Source: DATKYQ01 sp035528415
GTDB lineage: Bacteria; Myxococcota; B64-G9
NCBI GenBank assembly: GCA_035528415.1
Contig: DATKYQ010000035.1
Coordinates: 57,162-121,161 of the forward strand
Direction of reading: 5' to 3'
Length of the DNA stretch: 64,000 nucleotides
This document shows, one piece after another, positions 8,978 through 18,303 of the stretch. The notes beneath the pieces are model-generated. The model was not told the DNA's origin, ran no database searches, and saw only the letters and a list, made by a program, of their open reading frames with translations. Numbering within the stretch: position 1 is the stretch's first letter; the number at the start of each line of letters is the position of its first letter. The position numbers and the translations under genes were made by a program.

Positions 8978-11212
8978 ATGAAAAACAACGACGTCGAGAA
9001 CCTGGCCGGGAGCATTCAGTCCCACTACGAGCGCCAGGGCAAGCCGCTGGGCCTGGATGAGTACCTGGGGGTGTTCCGTGAAGACCCCGCCCAGCAGTGC
9101 CGCGGGGCGGCGCAGTACATGCGCGACGCCTTCGATTATTTCGGCAGCCGCACAATCGACTCACCGGCCGGCAAGCTGAAGCGCTTCAATCTCTTCGATG
9201 CCGAGTTCACGGGCGGATTGGGACGTGTCGCGGGCCAGGAAGAAGCACAGACGGAAATATACAAGCTGCTGAACAACTTCGTGCGCGAGGGCAGGGTCAA
9301 CCGGCTGATCTTGCTGCATGGCCCCAACGGATCGGCCAAGACCTCGATCGTCCATGCCATCATCCAGGCCCTGGAACATTACTCGACCACTGCGGAGGGA
9401 ACTCTCTACAGGTTTCGCTGGCTGTTTCCGTCGGAGAAGATCGCCCGTAGCAATATTGGCTTCGGTGACAAACCCGGCCAGACCGTCCCGGGGCCCAAAA
9501 GCTCTTTCGCCCACTTGCCGGGAGAGGATCTGGACGCTGTTCTGGAATGCGAGTTCAACGATCACCCCTTGCTGCTGATCCCAATCGACGTGCGCCGGGA
9601 ACTCTTCGAACGTCTCGAACATGAGGGCCGCCTTGGAAGCGACGAACCCGTTCCCGATTACCTGCTGCACGGCGATCTGTGTGCCAAGTGCCGCAAAATC
9701 TACGACGCCTTGCTGGCCTCATACGGGGGTGACAGCTCAAAAGTCTTCAGACACATCCAGGTGCAGCGCCTGAACATGTCCTGGCGCTACCGCCGGGGGT
9801 TGGCCACGGTTGAGCCACAGATGCATGTTGATGCCGGCCAGCAGCAGTTGACCGCCTCTCGCGGCCTGGCTTCTTTGCCCCCCGCCATCGCCCATCTGTC
9901 GCTGTTCGAATCGCGAGGCCCGCTGGTCGAGGCCAACCGCGGCCTTTTAGAGTACAACGATCTGCTCAAGCGTCCGGTTGACACATTCAAGTACCTTTTA
10001 AGCACTTGTGAAAGCGGGCAGGTGAGCCTTGATCGCTCCAGCCTGTTTATCGACACGGTCCTGTTGGGCAGCACCAACGATATGCTCCTGGATGCCTTCA
10101 AGGAGTACGCGGATTTCTCTTCGTTCAAGGGCAGGCTCGAACTGGTCCGTGTGCCCTACCTGAGAAAGATATCGGACGAAGAGCAAATCTACACCAACCA
10201 GTTCCCGAGAAGCTCTCTCGACCGGCACCTGGCGCCGCACACCTTGTACACAGCCTCCCTGTGGGCTGTGCTGACCCGCCTGAGACGCCCCGTGGCCGAT
10301 TCCTTCAGTGGAAAGCTGAAAGAGACCGTTGCCAAGTTGACCCCGCTCGAAAAGGCCCTGCTCTACGACCACGGCGAGGCGCCGGCCCACCTGTCTTCTT
10401 CGATAGCCGGTGAGTTAAGGGCCATTTTACCCGAAATATACCGCCTCGCGGGTCACGATTACGAGGGTCGCACGGGGGCCTCGGCGCGCGAAGTGCGCAT
10501 GTTACTGATGAACACTGCCCAGCGCGAAGAGCACGCCTGCGTGTCTCCCCTGGGCCTGTTTGAGGAAATACTCTCACTGATAGAGGACAAGACGGTCTTC
10601 GCATTTTTGAAACTTCCGGCTGCGGGAGACTATATGGACCAAGCGAAGATAGTCGAGTTGGTCCAGAGCGCCTACCTGGATCTCCTCGAGGAGGAGGCGG
10701 CCGAGGCCATGGGGTTGGTTACCGAGACCAGCTACAGCGACCTGTTCGACCGTTACGTCCAGAACGTGACTCACTGGCTGAAGAAAGAGAAGCTTCAGGA
10801 TCCGGTGACCGGCCAGCCGCTTCCGCCAGACGAGGGCATGATGAGGGAGGTCGAGACGGTCATCCGCCCCGAGGGCGAGGAGGAAGAGGCGTTTCGCAAG
10901 AACCTGATCGGCAGGATCGGGGCTTACGTGCTGGGAGAGGGCAAGGACATGCAGGCGCAGGGCCCGCCGAAATACGCCAATGTGTTTCCCTCACTGTTCG
11001 ACAAGCTCCATGAGGATTTCTTCGCCCGGCGCAGGCTCTCGATGCAGAAGAGCTACAGAATGTTTCTGGAATTCATGGAAGGCAACGTCCCCGGGGGGAA
11101 GGACGCCAGCGCCATGCGCAACATGCACGAGGCGCTTATCAAGCGTTTTTACTACTGCGACAGCTGCGCCAAGGAAGCCATGGCCTTCCTGCTTAAAAAG
11201 CGCTACCAGTGA
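8978..11212 (+). CDS. prkA: PrkA-family serine protein kinase (AAA+ plus PrkA C-terminal domain)
   Basis: A 744-aa cytoplasmic protein. An N-terminal AAA+ domain carries 'GPNGSAKT' (P-loop, residues 115-122) and 'TGGLGRVAGQEEAQ' before it. The mid region has 'FRWLFPSEKIARSN', and the C-terminal PrkA domain has 'MRNMHEALIKRFYYCDSCA'. PrkA proteins are reported as stress- or stationary-phase ATPases or kinases; members are usually about 640-690 aa, so this one is slightly long. The start is set by the leaderless-type promoter. The GTGA overlap with the next gene shows translational coupling to a glycosyltransferase. Confidence 0.88.
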   Translation: MKNNDVENLAGSIQSHYERQGKPLGLDEYLGVFREDPAQQCRGAAQYMRDAFDYFGSRTIDSPAGKLKRFNLFDAEFTGGLGRVAGQEEAQTEIYKLLNNFVREGRVNRLILLHGPNGSAKTSIVHAIIQALEHYSTTAEGTLYRFRWLFPSEKIARSNIGFGDKPGQTVPGPKSSFAHLPGEDLDAVLECEFNDHPLLLIPIDVRRELFERLEHEGRLGSDEPVPDYLLHGDLCAKCRKIYDALLASYGGDSSKVFRHIQVQRLNMSWRYRRGLATVEPQMHVDAGQQQLTASRGLASLPPAIAHLSLFESRGPLVEANRGLLEYNDLLKRPVDTFKYLLSTCESGQVSLDRSSLFIDTVLLGSTNDMLLDAFKEYADFSSFKGRLELVRVPYLRKISDEEQIYTNQFPRSSLDRHLAPHTLYTASLWAVLTRLRRPVADSFSGKLKETVAKLTPLEKALLYDHGEAPAHLSSSIAGELRAILPEIYRLAGHDYEGRTGASAREVRMLLMNTAQREEHACVSPLGLFEEILSLIEDKTVFAFLKLPAAGDYMDQAKIVELVQSAYLDLLEEEAAEAMGLVTETSYSDLFDRYVQNVTHWLKKEKLQDPVTGQPLPPDEGMMREVETVIRPEGEEEEAFRKNLIGRIGAYVLGEGKDMQAQGPPKYANVFPSLFDKLHEDFFARRRLSMQKSYRMFLEFMEGNVPGGKDASAMRNMHEALIKRFYYCDSCAKEAMAFLLKKRYQ

Positions 11213-13431
11213 AAAATGTAACCACGGGAGATCTAGTACAGCACCGGCCGACCGCGACTGGGCTCCTGCTCCTGGGCGTCATCCTGGCCTATGCGGCCTG
11301 GTGTCAGTTGCCCGGTTTGGGCCACGCTTACCTGCCCGGCTGGGACGAGGCCGTCCATGCCGCCGTGTCGGGCAACCTGGCCAAACACCCGCAAACCCCC
11401 ACTCTCTTCGACCAGCCCTTCGTACCCTTCGAGCGCAACGACTGGCAGGCCAACAATGTCTGGTTGCACATGCCGCCGCTGCCCTTCTGGCAAGCGGCCC
11501 TGTCGGTCGGCACACTGGGAAGATCGTTTTTCGCCCTGCGCCTGCCGGCTCTGGTCTTGTTCCTGCTTACACTTGGCGGCGTCTACCTGCTCGGCCTGCG
11601 GCTGTACGGTGAGAAGACGGGCTTGTTAGGCGCGCTGCTCATGGCTGCCTGCCCTTTCGCCTGGCTGCAGGTGCAGGGATACCACTTCGGGGACATGACC
11701 GACGTCTCGCTGGCCTTCTGGCTGCTGGCATCCGTGCTGGCGCTCGATCGCGCCGTCAAAAGAGGCAGCAAGCGCTGGGCCTCGGTCGCGGGTGTCTTCC
11801 AGGGACTGGCGATTCTGACCAAGAGCGCCCTGGCTCTGGCTCCGGCGGGCGCAATATTGTTGTTGTGGATCATCGGAGTGGCTCGCCGCAACAAAGATAA
11901 GCGTCTTAGCTGGAGCATCCCGGCAATCCACTGGGGGCTGGCCGCGCTAATGGCCATGGCCTGGCGTATGTATTCGTCAGTCCGCTGGCCGGTCGAGTTC
12001 GCTCACGAACAGGGCGCTCTGTGGTCTCACGTGATCAGCTCCTACGAGGGTCACGGTCAACCATGGGACGCCCTGTTCAACGATCTGGTCGCCAACCTGT
12101 TCACCCCGGCCTTGATCGTCTGGGTGCTGGCCGGCGCCGGATTGGTAACCTGGCTGGCTATGCGGCGGCGCAGCAATCCCCTCGGGCTGCACGCCCTATG
12201 GATGCTGGGCACCTGGCTCCCGTTACTGGTTGTGAAAACCAAGGTGCCCGCCGTGTTGTTCGGCATGTTTCCGGCCCTGGCTCTGGCCACGGCCTACCTG
12301 GTTGTTCGAGCGACCAAACGCGCGCCCGGCGCCTGGACGTCGGCATTGCTGGTCGCGCCGGGAGTGTTCCTATTGATCTCGAGCCACGTGCCGGGAGACT
12401 TCTGGCGCTTTTCGCGACTGCTCACTCCCGCCATGGCCGTCTGGCCCCACCTGCCCCTGCAACTTACCATCATCGCCGCCTGCGGGCTCGTCTTCTGGCT
12501 GGCCGCAAGGGTTCTTGCGCGGCTGACCGCTCCCGAGGGAAGCGCAGTCAGGATCGGGCGTACTTTTTGGAAGATCCTCATGCGGGCCGCGGCGGTTGTT
12601 CCATTCGCCTGCTTGCTGGGTCAGGCCGCCGCCACGCGGCAGGGCTTTGATATCATCAAGGACTACAATCCGGCCGCCCGCACGGCAGTGGATGCCCGCA
12701 AGCACTTTCCCGACCGCGCGGCGCTGGTAATCGAGGGAGTCAGCAATGGCCGGCAGCGTCCCGACTTGGCATTTGCTTTTCTGACCGGCAAACCCTCTCA
12801 GCTGGTGCGCACGAGCCGAATCGCACGAGCCTGCGCTGCGGCCGAGAAACTGGGAGCCGCCTTCCTGGTGACGCCCGTAAAGCGCCGAGACGATGCACTC
12901 GAATCACCCCGGCCGGGCTCCGGATACTGGGTATACGAACTTCACGGCCCGCCGCCCGAGCCGGATCTGGCCACGGCAGAAAACGCGGGCGCCGATGCAG
13001 CCTCGCTGGTCGAGCTGATCCCGGCGCAATCAAAGCTCAAGGCCGGCAGTTCTCTGGCCTTGCTGGCAAGCTGGAGAATCAATAGCCGGCCGCTCTCATG
13101 CAGCACGCGCACTATTTTGGCGCCGCTTGCCGGCGGCGAATCGCAAGAAACTTTTCCCCTGTCTGCCGATTTCCCCGCCGGCTTCGAGGGAACCATCCTG
13201 CACACCCTGGCGCCTCCCGGTCTGTTGTGGGGAAGCCGCCCGCTGGGCAACGGTCTCGTCGAGCAGTACTCGCTGCGCCCGGGAGAACTTTTGGCGGACG
13301 GCTTCACGAGCTGGATTCCTGTGCACATCGAGCCGGGCCGCTACCGCCTCGGATTGCTGATCAACTGCGCCGGCCGCGGGGAAAGGGCCACTTTTGAAAA
13401 ACTCTGGCCGGTCATACAGGTGACGCGATGA
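11209..13431 (+). CDS. GT39/ArnT-type membrane glycosyltransferase
   Basis: A 740-aa polytopic protein that starts with GTG inside the prkA stop (4-bp overlap). The first periplasmic loop has 'LPGWDEAVHA' (Asp46-Glu47), the acidic motif of GT-C enzymes, and several membrane helices follow up to about residue 490. The C-terminal ~230 residues are predicted soluble and periplasmic. GT-C enzymes move a sugar from a polyprenyl-phosphate donor to lipid A, protein or another acceptor in the periplasm. The acceptor is not evident here. The next gene overlaps by ATGA. Confidence 0.75.
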   Translation: MKNVTTGDLVQHRPTATGLLLLGVILAYAAWCQLPGLGHAYLPGWDEAVHAAVSGNLAKHPQTPTLFDQPFVPFERNDWQANNVWLHMPPLPFWQAALSVGTLGRSFFALRLPALVLFLLTLGGVYLLGLRLYGEKTGLLGALLMAACPFAWLQVQGYHFGDMTDVSLAFWLLASVLALDRAVKRGSKRWASVAGVFQGLAILTKSALALAPAGAILLLWIIGVARRNKDKRLSWSIPAIHWGLAALMAMAWRMYSSVRWPVEFAHEQGALWSHVISSYEGHGQPWDALFNDLVANLFTPALIVWVLAGAGLVTWLAMRRRSNPLGLHALWMLGTWLPLLVVKTKVPAVLFGMFPALALATAYLVVRATKRAPGAWTSALLVAPGVFLLISSHVPGDFWRFSRLLTPAMAVWPHLPLQLTIIAACGLVFWLAARVLARLTAPEGSAVRIGRTFWKILMRAAAVVPFACLLGQAAATRQGFDIIKDYNPAARTAVDARKHFPDRAALVIEGVSNGRQRPDLAFAFLTGKPSQLVRTSRIARACAAAEKLGAAFLVTPVKRRDDALESPRPGSGYWVYELHGPPPEPDLATAENAGADAASLVELIPAQSKLKAGSSLALLASWRINSRPLSCSTRTILAPLAGGESQETFPLSADFPAGFEGTILHTLAPPGLLWGSRPLGNGLVEQYSLRPGELLADGFTSWIPVHIEPGRYRLGLLINCAGRGERATFEKLWPVIQVTR

Positions 13432-14981
13432 CGACGCTGCGGGCCCGGCCCTCGCTTCTTACACCCTGGTTGCTGGCGGGCAGTCTGTGGCTTATGACAG
13501 CCTGGTTCTTTCCCTTTTTCCCGCAACTCGGCAGCCCAAACGAGCTGAGCCGTCTGTACCTGACCCGGGCCATTGTGGACGACGGCAGCTTCTCGCTCGA
13601 CGGACCAATTTCCAGATACGGTGCGATCACCGATCTGGCCACTTACAAAGGCCGTTACTACTCGGACAAGGCGCCCGGCATCGGGCTTTCCGGCGTCCCC
13701 GTCTATGTCGTCGCCAAGGCTTTGGCCGGTTGGAATGCCGATGCAATATCCACAGCGACACTGCTGCGGCTGCTGCGCATCTTTTTGTCCGGCCTGCCAA
13801 CGGCCGCAACCGTCCTGCTGCTGTTTTTCCTGCTCGGCAGGCTGGGGCTTTCTGAGAACAAGGTGCTATTCTTGTCTGCGGCTTACGGCTTCGGAACGAT
13901 CGCCTTTCCCTACGGGGTGCTGCTCTTCGGCCACCAGGCCAGCGCCCTGTGCCTGGTGGGAGCCTTCAGCCTGATCGAGAGGCAGGGCCGCAACCCGGGC
14001 CGCCTGACCCCGCTGGCCGCCGGTTTCTGCCTGGGCGCGGCGCTGCTTTTCGAGTACACAACCTTGCTGCTGGTGGTCCCGCTAGCCCTGTACGCCGTCA
14101 TCTCCTCGCCACGCCGCGGGCGAGACACAGGCATGGGCATCGCGGGCAGCATCGGACCGCTTCTCCTGCTTGCGCTCTACAACTGGTCGTGCTTCTCGAA
14201 CCCACTGTCTCTGGGATATGCCCATCTGGCCCAGCGCTCATTCGCCGAGCTGCACGGGCGCGGCCTGTTGGGTATGGTCACCCCAAGCTTCCGGCGCCTG
14301 GGGGTGATAATGGCCAGTCCCACCAGGGGGCTTTTGTTCTTCAGCCCCTGGCTGCTCTTGGCACTGCCCGGATTGATCATCGGTATAGCAAGACCCACGA
14401 GCCCGCGTTCCAGGGCAGCCTGCATCTGCATTGCCGCGGGCACGCTCTTTTACCTGCTTTTTTCCATGTCGCTCCAGCTTTCCGCCTGGGGCTGGAGCCT
14501 GGGACCGCGTCACCTGGCCCCGCTGATACCTTTTTTGGTACTAGCGATTGGCCACCTGCTGCAAGCCGACTTTTCTCCCGCGCGTTGGACGGCGCGTGCT
14601 TTGCTCGTGCTGGTTCCGCTATCGATAGTTGCCGTAGTCTTGCCGACCGCCGTCTTCGGCGGCTTTCCGCCGGATTTCAACAATCCACTGGCCGACTTCA
14701 CTCTACCCCTGCTGATCTCCGGCTGTCTTTCACCAAGTGTCGGCACCAGCCTGGGATTGACCGCCGCCTGGGCGGCCGTGCCCTTTTGGATATCGCTAAC
14801 CGCTCTTGTCGCCTGGCTGTTCAGGCTAAGCAAGGAGCGGCGGGCCGTGAAGCTTCTCTCCCTGCTGCTTGCCCTGGGGCTTCTGGTTCTGATATTCACT
14901 GCACGCGGCCCCGCAGACCCGCTTGAGATGCAAGCGTTGAGATGGGCAAGCCGCGACGTGCTTCGATGCAACTCTCACTAG
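13428..14981 (+). CDS. Polytopic GT-C-like membrane protein
   Basis: A 517-aa protein with about 10-12 membrane helices, translationally coupled (ATGA) to the preceding GT39 gene. The early loop has 'GSPNELSRLYL', then 'YYSDKAPGIGLSGVP'. This resembles DUF-type GT-C enzymes in which an acidic residue sits in the first periplasmic loop. It probably acts in the same periplasmic glycosylation step as its neighbour. The 3' end overlaps the convergent WHy lipoprotein by 4 bp. The exact family is not certain. Confidence 0.6.
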   Translation: MTTLRARPSLLTPWLLAGSLWLMTAWFFPFFPQLGSPNELSRLYLTRAIVDDGSFSLDGPISRYGAITDLATYKGRYYSDKAPGIGLSGVPVYVVAKALAGWNADAISTATLLRLLRIFLSGLPTAATVLLLFFLLGRLGLSENKVLFLSAAYGFGTIAFPYGVLLFGHQASALCLVGAFSLIERQGRNPGRLTPLAAGFCLGAALLFEYTTLLLVVPLALYAVISSPRRGRDTGMGIAGSIGPLLLLALYNWSCFSNPLSLGYAHLAQRSFAELHGRGLLGMVTPSFRRLGVIMASPTRGLLFFSPWLLLALPGLIIGIARPTSPRSRAACICIAAGTLFYLLFSMSLQLSAWGWSLGPRHLAPLIPFLVLAIGHLLQADFSPARWTARALLVLVPLSIVAVVLPTAVFGGFPPDFNNPLADFTLPLLISGCLSPSVGTSLGLTAAWAAVPFWISLTALVAWLFRLSKERRAVKLLSLLLALGLLVLIFTARGPADPLEMQALRWASRDVLRCNSH

Positions 14982-15823
14982 TGCGAGAAAGACACCGTTC
15001 CCTTGTCATCTATCGGAAGCTCGAATCCGTCGAGAAACACCATGCCCTTGAGATGATACTTGATCTGCGGTTGCTTGATCATCTCGACAATCTCTCGCTG
15101 CTCGTCACCCGATAGCGTGCCTGTCGATATGTCGTAGGATGCCTCGTTGGAGGGTTCAATGACTTCTTCGACCGGCATTTCGCCCTCTGACATGGGCTTG
15201 CCCTCGGCCGAGATCTTATAGACGATCTTGCTGATCTTGATATTGAAGGGATTCTCGTTCAACAGCGATATCTCGAAATTCAGGCGGATCTCGCGGCTGG
15301 AGAACTTCTCGGCGTTTGCGCCGGTCACATTCAGATGCGGCAGCTTGGGCAGCGGGATGCTGCCGGTGTCGCTGGCTGACACCTGAAATTCACCGTCTGG
15401 TCCCGTAAGATGGCATTCGAGGAAGAAACTATACGGAATGCGGCCGCGCTGTAAAAAATTCATCACTTCGGATGCCGTCTCGGGCCAGGGCAGCCCGATC
15501 TTGGTGGCGACCATCAGCTTCTGCTCTCCGGCCAGACTAGTGCCCGGATTCTGCGTCCCTTTGATGGTCTTCATGTCGGTCATTTCCAGGCGGTAGTCGC
15601 AGCCGGAAATTTTGGCCGGAAGCTTGTCCTCGGAAATCAACTCGAACTTCCAGGCGACGTTCATTTGCGAAAAGGACTGATCGGAGAATTTGATCCCCCG
15701 GTACTCGAGACGCGGCTTGGCATAGTCCGCGGCCTTCTTGACCTGCTTGACTTGCTTGTTCGGGCAACCGCTGACACACAAACCGATTAAGGCAAAGCCG
15801 AGATAAAGCGTCTTTAGTGACAT
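14978..15823 (-). CDS. LEA-type-2 / WHy-domain lipoprotein
   Basis: A 281-aa lipoprotein (lipobox 'CVSGC', residues ~16-20). Two WHy-like beta-sandwich repeats follow, at about 40-150 and 165-275. The second contains 'REIRLNFEISLLNENPFNIKI', typical of the LEA_2 'l.v.NPN.f.l.i' pattern. WHy proteins are linked to stress or desiccation tolerance, but the bacterial lipoprotein role is unclear. GGGGAGAG 5 nt upstream supports the start, and a strong promoter precedes it. Confidence 0.75.
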   Translation of the reverse strand: MSLKTLYLGFALIGLCVSGCPNKQVKQVKKAADYAKPRLEYRGIKFSDQSFSQMNVAWKFELISEDKLPAKISGCDYRLEMTDMKTIKGTQNPGTSLAGEQKLMVATKIGLPWPETASEVMNFLQRGRIPYSFFLECHLTGPDGEFQVSASDTGSIPLPKLPHLNVTGANAEKFSSREIRLNFEISLLNENPFNIKISKIVYKISAEGKPMSEGEMPVEEVIEPSNEASYDISTGTLSGDEQREIVEMIKQPQIKYHLKGMVFLDGFELPIDDKGTVSFSH

Positions 15824-15858
15824 GGTACTCTCCCCTATTTTGCACGCGTTTCAAAGAG

Positions 15859-15887
15859 AGTCTATTTGTCGTCAGCGGTCCTGTCAA
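15859..15887 (-). promoter_or_regulatory. Sigma70-type promoter for the WHy lipoprotein
   Basis: On the minus strand TTGACA (15887-15882), a 17-nt spacer and TAGACT (15864-15859), followed 30 nt later by the ribosome site. Confidence 0.65.
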
Positions 15888-15913
15888 CTCGCCCCGAACC
15901 AAGCACCTGCCTG

Positions 15914-15940
15914 TTGACAATCAAGCGATACCGGTATAAC
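15914..15940 (+). promoter_or_regulatory. Candidate promoter for the receptor-symporter operon
   Basis: TTGACA at 15914-15919 and TATAAC at 15935-15940, with a short 15-nt spacer, 26 nt upstream of the receptor ATG. It is divergent from the WHy lipoprotein promoter. Confidence 0.4.
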
Positions 15941-15966
15941 CCATTAATTCAATACAAATCTTTATA

Positions 15967-18072
15967 ATGTATTCAAACATGCACATTCCCAGACCAGCAC
16001 CCTGCCACCTCGCCTTCTTGACAATCATGCTGCTGGCTTCCGTTGCTTCATCTCAAGAGAACGAGGACGAGGAGATCGAACTCTTCTTCGCACCGGCAGA
16101 AACGGTCACCACGGCTTCGCGCCACGTCCAGCCGCTTGCCGAGAGCCCCTCCGCCGTGACCGTGCTCACCAGGGAAGACATCGAGGCCTGCGGCGCCCTG
16201 ACGTTGCCCGAGGCGCTGCGCCAGGTGCCCAACATGGATGTCTACCAGCTCAAGCCCTTGTGGTACGTCATGGGAGTGCGCGGGCGAACCAACGAAGAGT
16301 CGGACAAGATACTCCTGCTGGTGGACGGCAGGGACGTGACGGCCGAGATGATCGGTTCGCCGCTCTGGACGGTGCAGTACTTTTCGCTGGACGACGTCGA
16401 GCGCATCGAGGTCATCCGCGGACCCGGCTCGGCGCTCTACGGCGCCAACGCCTACTCCGGTGTGGTTAACGTCATAACCCGCAAGCCCGGCGAGGGCCCG
16501 CGCGCCTCAATGTCAATAGCCGGCGCGGAGCGCGGCTACCTGGATCTATCCGCGCGCGCCTCGACGCGCCTGGATTCCTTCTCGCTGAGCGCCTCGGCCG
16601 GCCTGGTTCGCGAGGATCTCTGGAGCAGCCGCTCGAGCAAGGGGCGCGCCGTGGCGCGGGGGCGCTTGCGCACTGAGATCGACATCTTACCGAACTGCCA
16701 CCTGGGGTTGGAGGGCGGTGTGCTCGACGCGGCCGGACTGATCCACTCGGCCATGGGCGCCATGGACATCTCCGACATGCTGAACGGCTATATCCTGGCG
16801 CACTTCGAGCTGTACGACTTCTCGCTGCGGGCGGGATACGATTTCACCAGCCTCGACATGGACATCGATCTGCCGCTCTACATCAAGGAGGTCGATCTGG
16901 TTCTCGGAGCCATGCCGCCTTTCGCCGCCCGCGTGGACAAGCTCACGTCGAGCGCCAGGTATGACTGGCAAACCAATTTCCTGCGCCTGATCGGCGGCGC
17001 AGAGTACGTCTTCAATCGTTACGGCTCGGCGGTGATCATTCCCGAAAACTATTACGAACACCGGGCGGGGGTCTTTGCCCAAGCCGAGCTCGAGATAGAC
17101 CGCCTGCTGCGCACGCTTGCGAATATCGAGATACCGACCTTGCTTCTGAACGTCGGGCTGCGTTTCGACTACAACAATGTGTATGATGCCGATGATCTGC
17201 ATGACTGGAGCAGCAGCGAGCTTAGCCCGCGCGCCGCGCTGGTTTTCGTGCCGCGCCCGGGACACAGCCTGCGTCTTGGTTATGCACATGCCTTCTTGAA
17301 GCCGACCTTCATCCAATCGTCCTTGCATTTCAAGATCGACGATATCAGCAATCTGGGGTTCGACCAGTTCAACTTCGGCAATCCCGAACTCGAAAACCAG
17401 ACCATCGACAGCCTCGAGCTGGGATACTCCGGCGACTTCTTCGACAAGCGGCTGGAGCTGAAGATCGACCTGGCATACAACTGGTATCGCGACTGCCTGT
17501 GGTACATGTTCGACAAGAGCAAGCTGAACTACATCGATATTGGAAGCGTTCGCGTGCCCGATCTGGGCGCCGGGGGCCTCGGATTTTCGAACTTGCCCGC
17601 CGGCAGCGACGGGCACGACGTAGAGATCCAGATCGTCTACCACCCCGGAGATCGTTCGCGCCTGTTTTTCACGGCCGGCTACCGCCAGGTGTTCGACAAC
17701 CAAACTGGAAAATTCTTCGACCGCGATCCCGTCTTTCGCCTGGCGGCCGGTGCCGATCTCAATCTGGGAGGCGGACTGTCCACTTCGCTACGGGCGTTTT
17801 TCACGGGCTCACACGTCCGTTTCATCCGCAATCCCGCGGGTCTGCTACAGCCCGACATACAGGTGGTCATCCCCACGGTATGGTTCCTGAACGCCCGCCT
17901 GGCCTACAAGTTCAAAGCCGGGGCGGCAACAATGGCCACCGGTATCGAGGGCTTCAACATCCTTGGCTTTCACTTCCGAGAGTTGGGCGGCACTCTTTCG
18001 CCAAACGCACCCGACCAGAACGCCGAACTGCTGGGCCGCCGGATTTCACTGTTCTTGCGGGCTCAGATCTGA
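15967..18072 (+). CDS. TonB-dependent receptor, first gene of an uptake operon
   Basis: A 701-aa outer-membrane receptor. The signal peptide ends near 'LLASVASSQ'. The plug contains 'AVTVLTREDIEACGALTLPE', 'MGVRGRTNE', 'ILLLVDGRDVT' and 'IEVIRGPGSALYGANAYSGV'. The 22-strand barrel region ends 'RRISLFLRAQI'. ATG 15979 is an alternative start; neither has a good ribosome site. A small membrane protein and a Na+/solute symporter follow within 24 and 9 bp, so the receptor and symporter probably carry the same solute across the two membranes. Confidence 0.87.
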   Translation: MYSNMHIPRPAPCHLAFLTIMLLASVASSQENEDEEIELFFAPAETVTTASRHVQPLAESPSAVTVLTREDIEACGALTLPEALRQVPNMDVYQLKPLWYVMGVRGRTNEESDKILLLVDGRDVTAEMIGSPLWTVQYFSLDDVERIEVIRGPGSALYGANAYSGVVNVITRKPGEGPRASMSIAGAERGYLDLSARASTRLDSFSLSASAGLVREDLWSSRSSKGRAVARGRLRTEIDILPNCHLGLEGGVLDAAGLIHSAMGAMDISDMLNGYILAHFELYDFSLRAGYDFTSLDMDIDLPLYIKEVDLVLGAMPPFAARVDKLTSSARYDWQTNFLRLIGGAEYVFNRYGSAVIIPENYYEHRAGVFAQAELEIDRLLRTLANIEIPTLLLNVGLRFDYNNVYDADDLHDWSSSELSPRAALVFVPRPGHSLRLGYAHAFLKPTFIQSSLHFKIDDISNLGFDQFNFGNPELENQTIDSLELGYSGDFFDKRLELKIDLAYNWYRDCLWYMFDKSKLNYIDIGSVRVPDLGAGGLGFSNLPAGSDGHDVEIQIVYHPGDRSRLFFTAGYRQVFDNQTGKFFDRDPVFRLAAGADLNLGGGLSTSLRAFFTGSHVRFIRNPAGLLQPDIQVVIPTVWFLNARLAYKFKAGAATMATGIEGFNILGFHFRELGGTLSPNAPDQNAELLGRRISLFLRAQI

Positions 18073-18096
18073 TATTGGGGCCAGCGGAGGTTGAAA

Positions 18097-18294
18097 TTGG
18101 CCTGGACGAGTTTTGTCTACAACTATGCCGTGGGGGGAGTGATCTTCATCGTCGGCATGCTCTATGCCTGGCGTCAGGGAGAGGTTGGCCTGGCAACCAA
18201 GCGCATGCGCCGCAACACCTTTGGAATGCTCGGCGGCCTGCTGGTGATTTTCGGACTGCAACTTTCTTTCATGCTGCTGGGTTCTTCCTCCTAA
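18097..18294 (+). CDS. Small two-helix membrane protein preceding the symporter
   Basis: A ~65-aa protein with two membrane segments (about residues 8-24 and 40-60) around a basic loop 'ATKRMRRN'. GGAGG at 18086-18090 is 6 nt before TTG 18097; the TTG at 18091 directly abuts it. It lies between the TonB receptor and the symporter and may be an accessory subunit of the symporter. No named family recognised. Confidence 0.55.
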   Translation: MAWTSFVYNYAVGGVIFIVGMLYAWRQGEVGLATKRMRRNTFGMLGGLLVIFGLQLSFMLLGSSS

Positions 18295-18303
18295 TCTAAC
18301 GTC

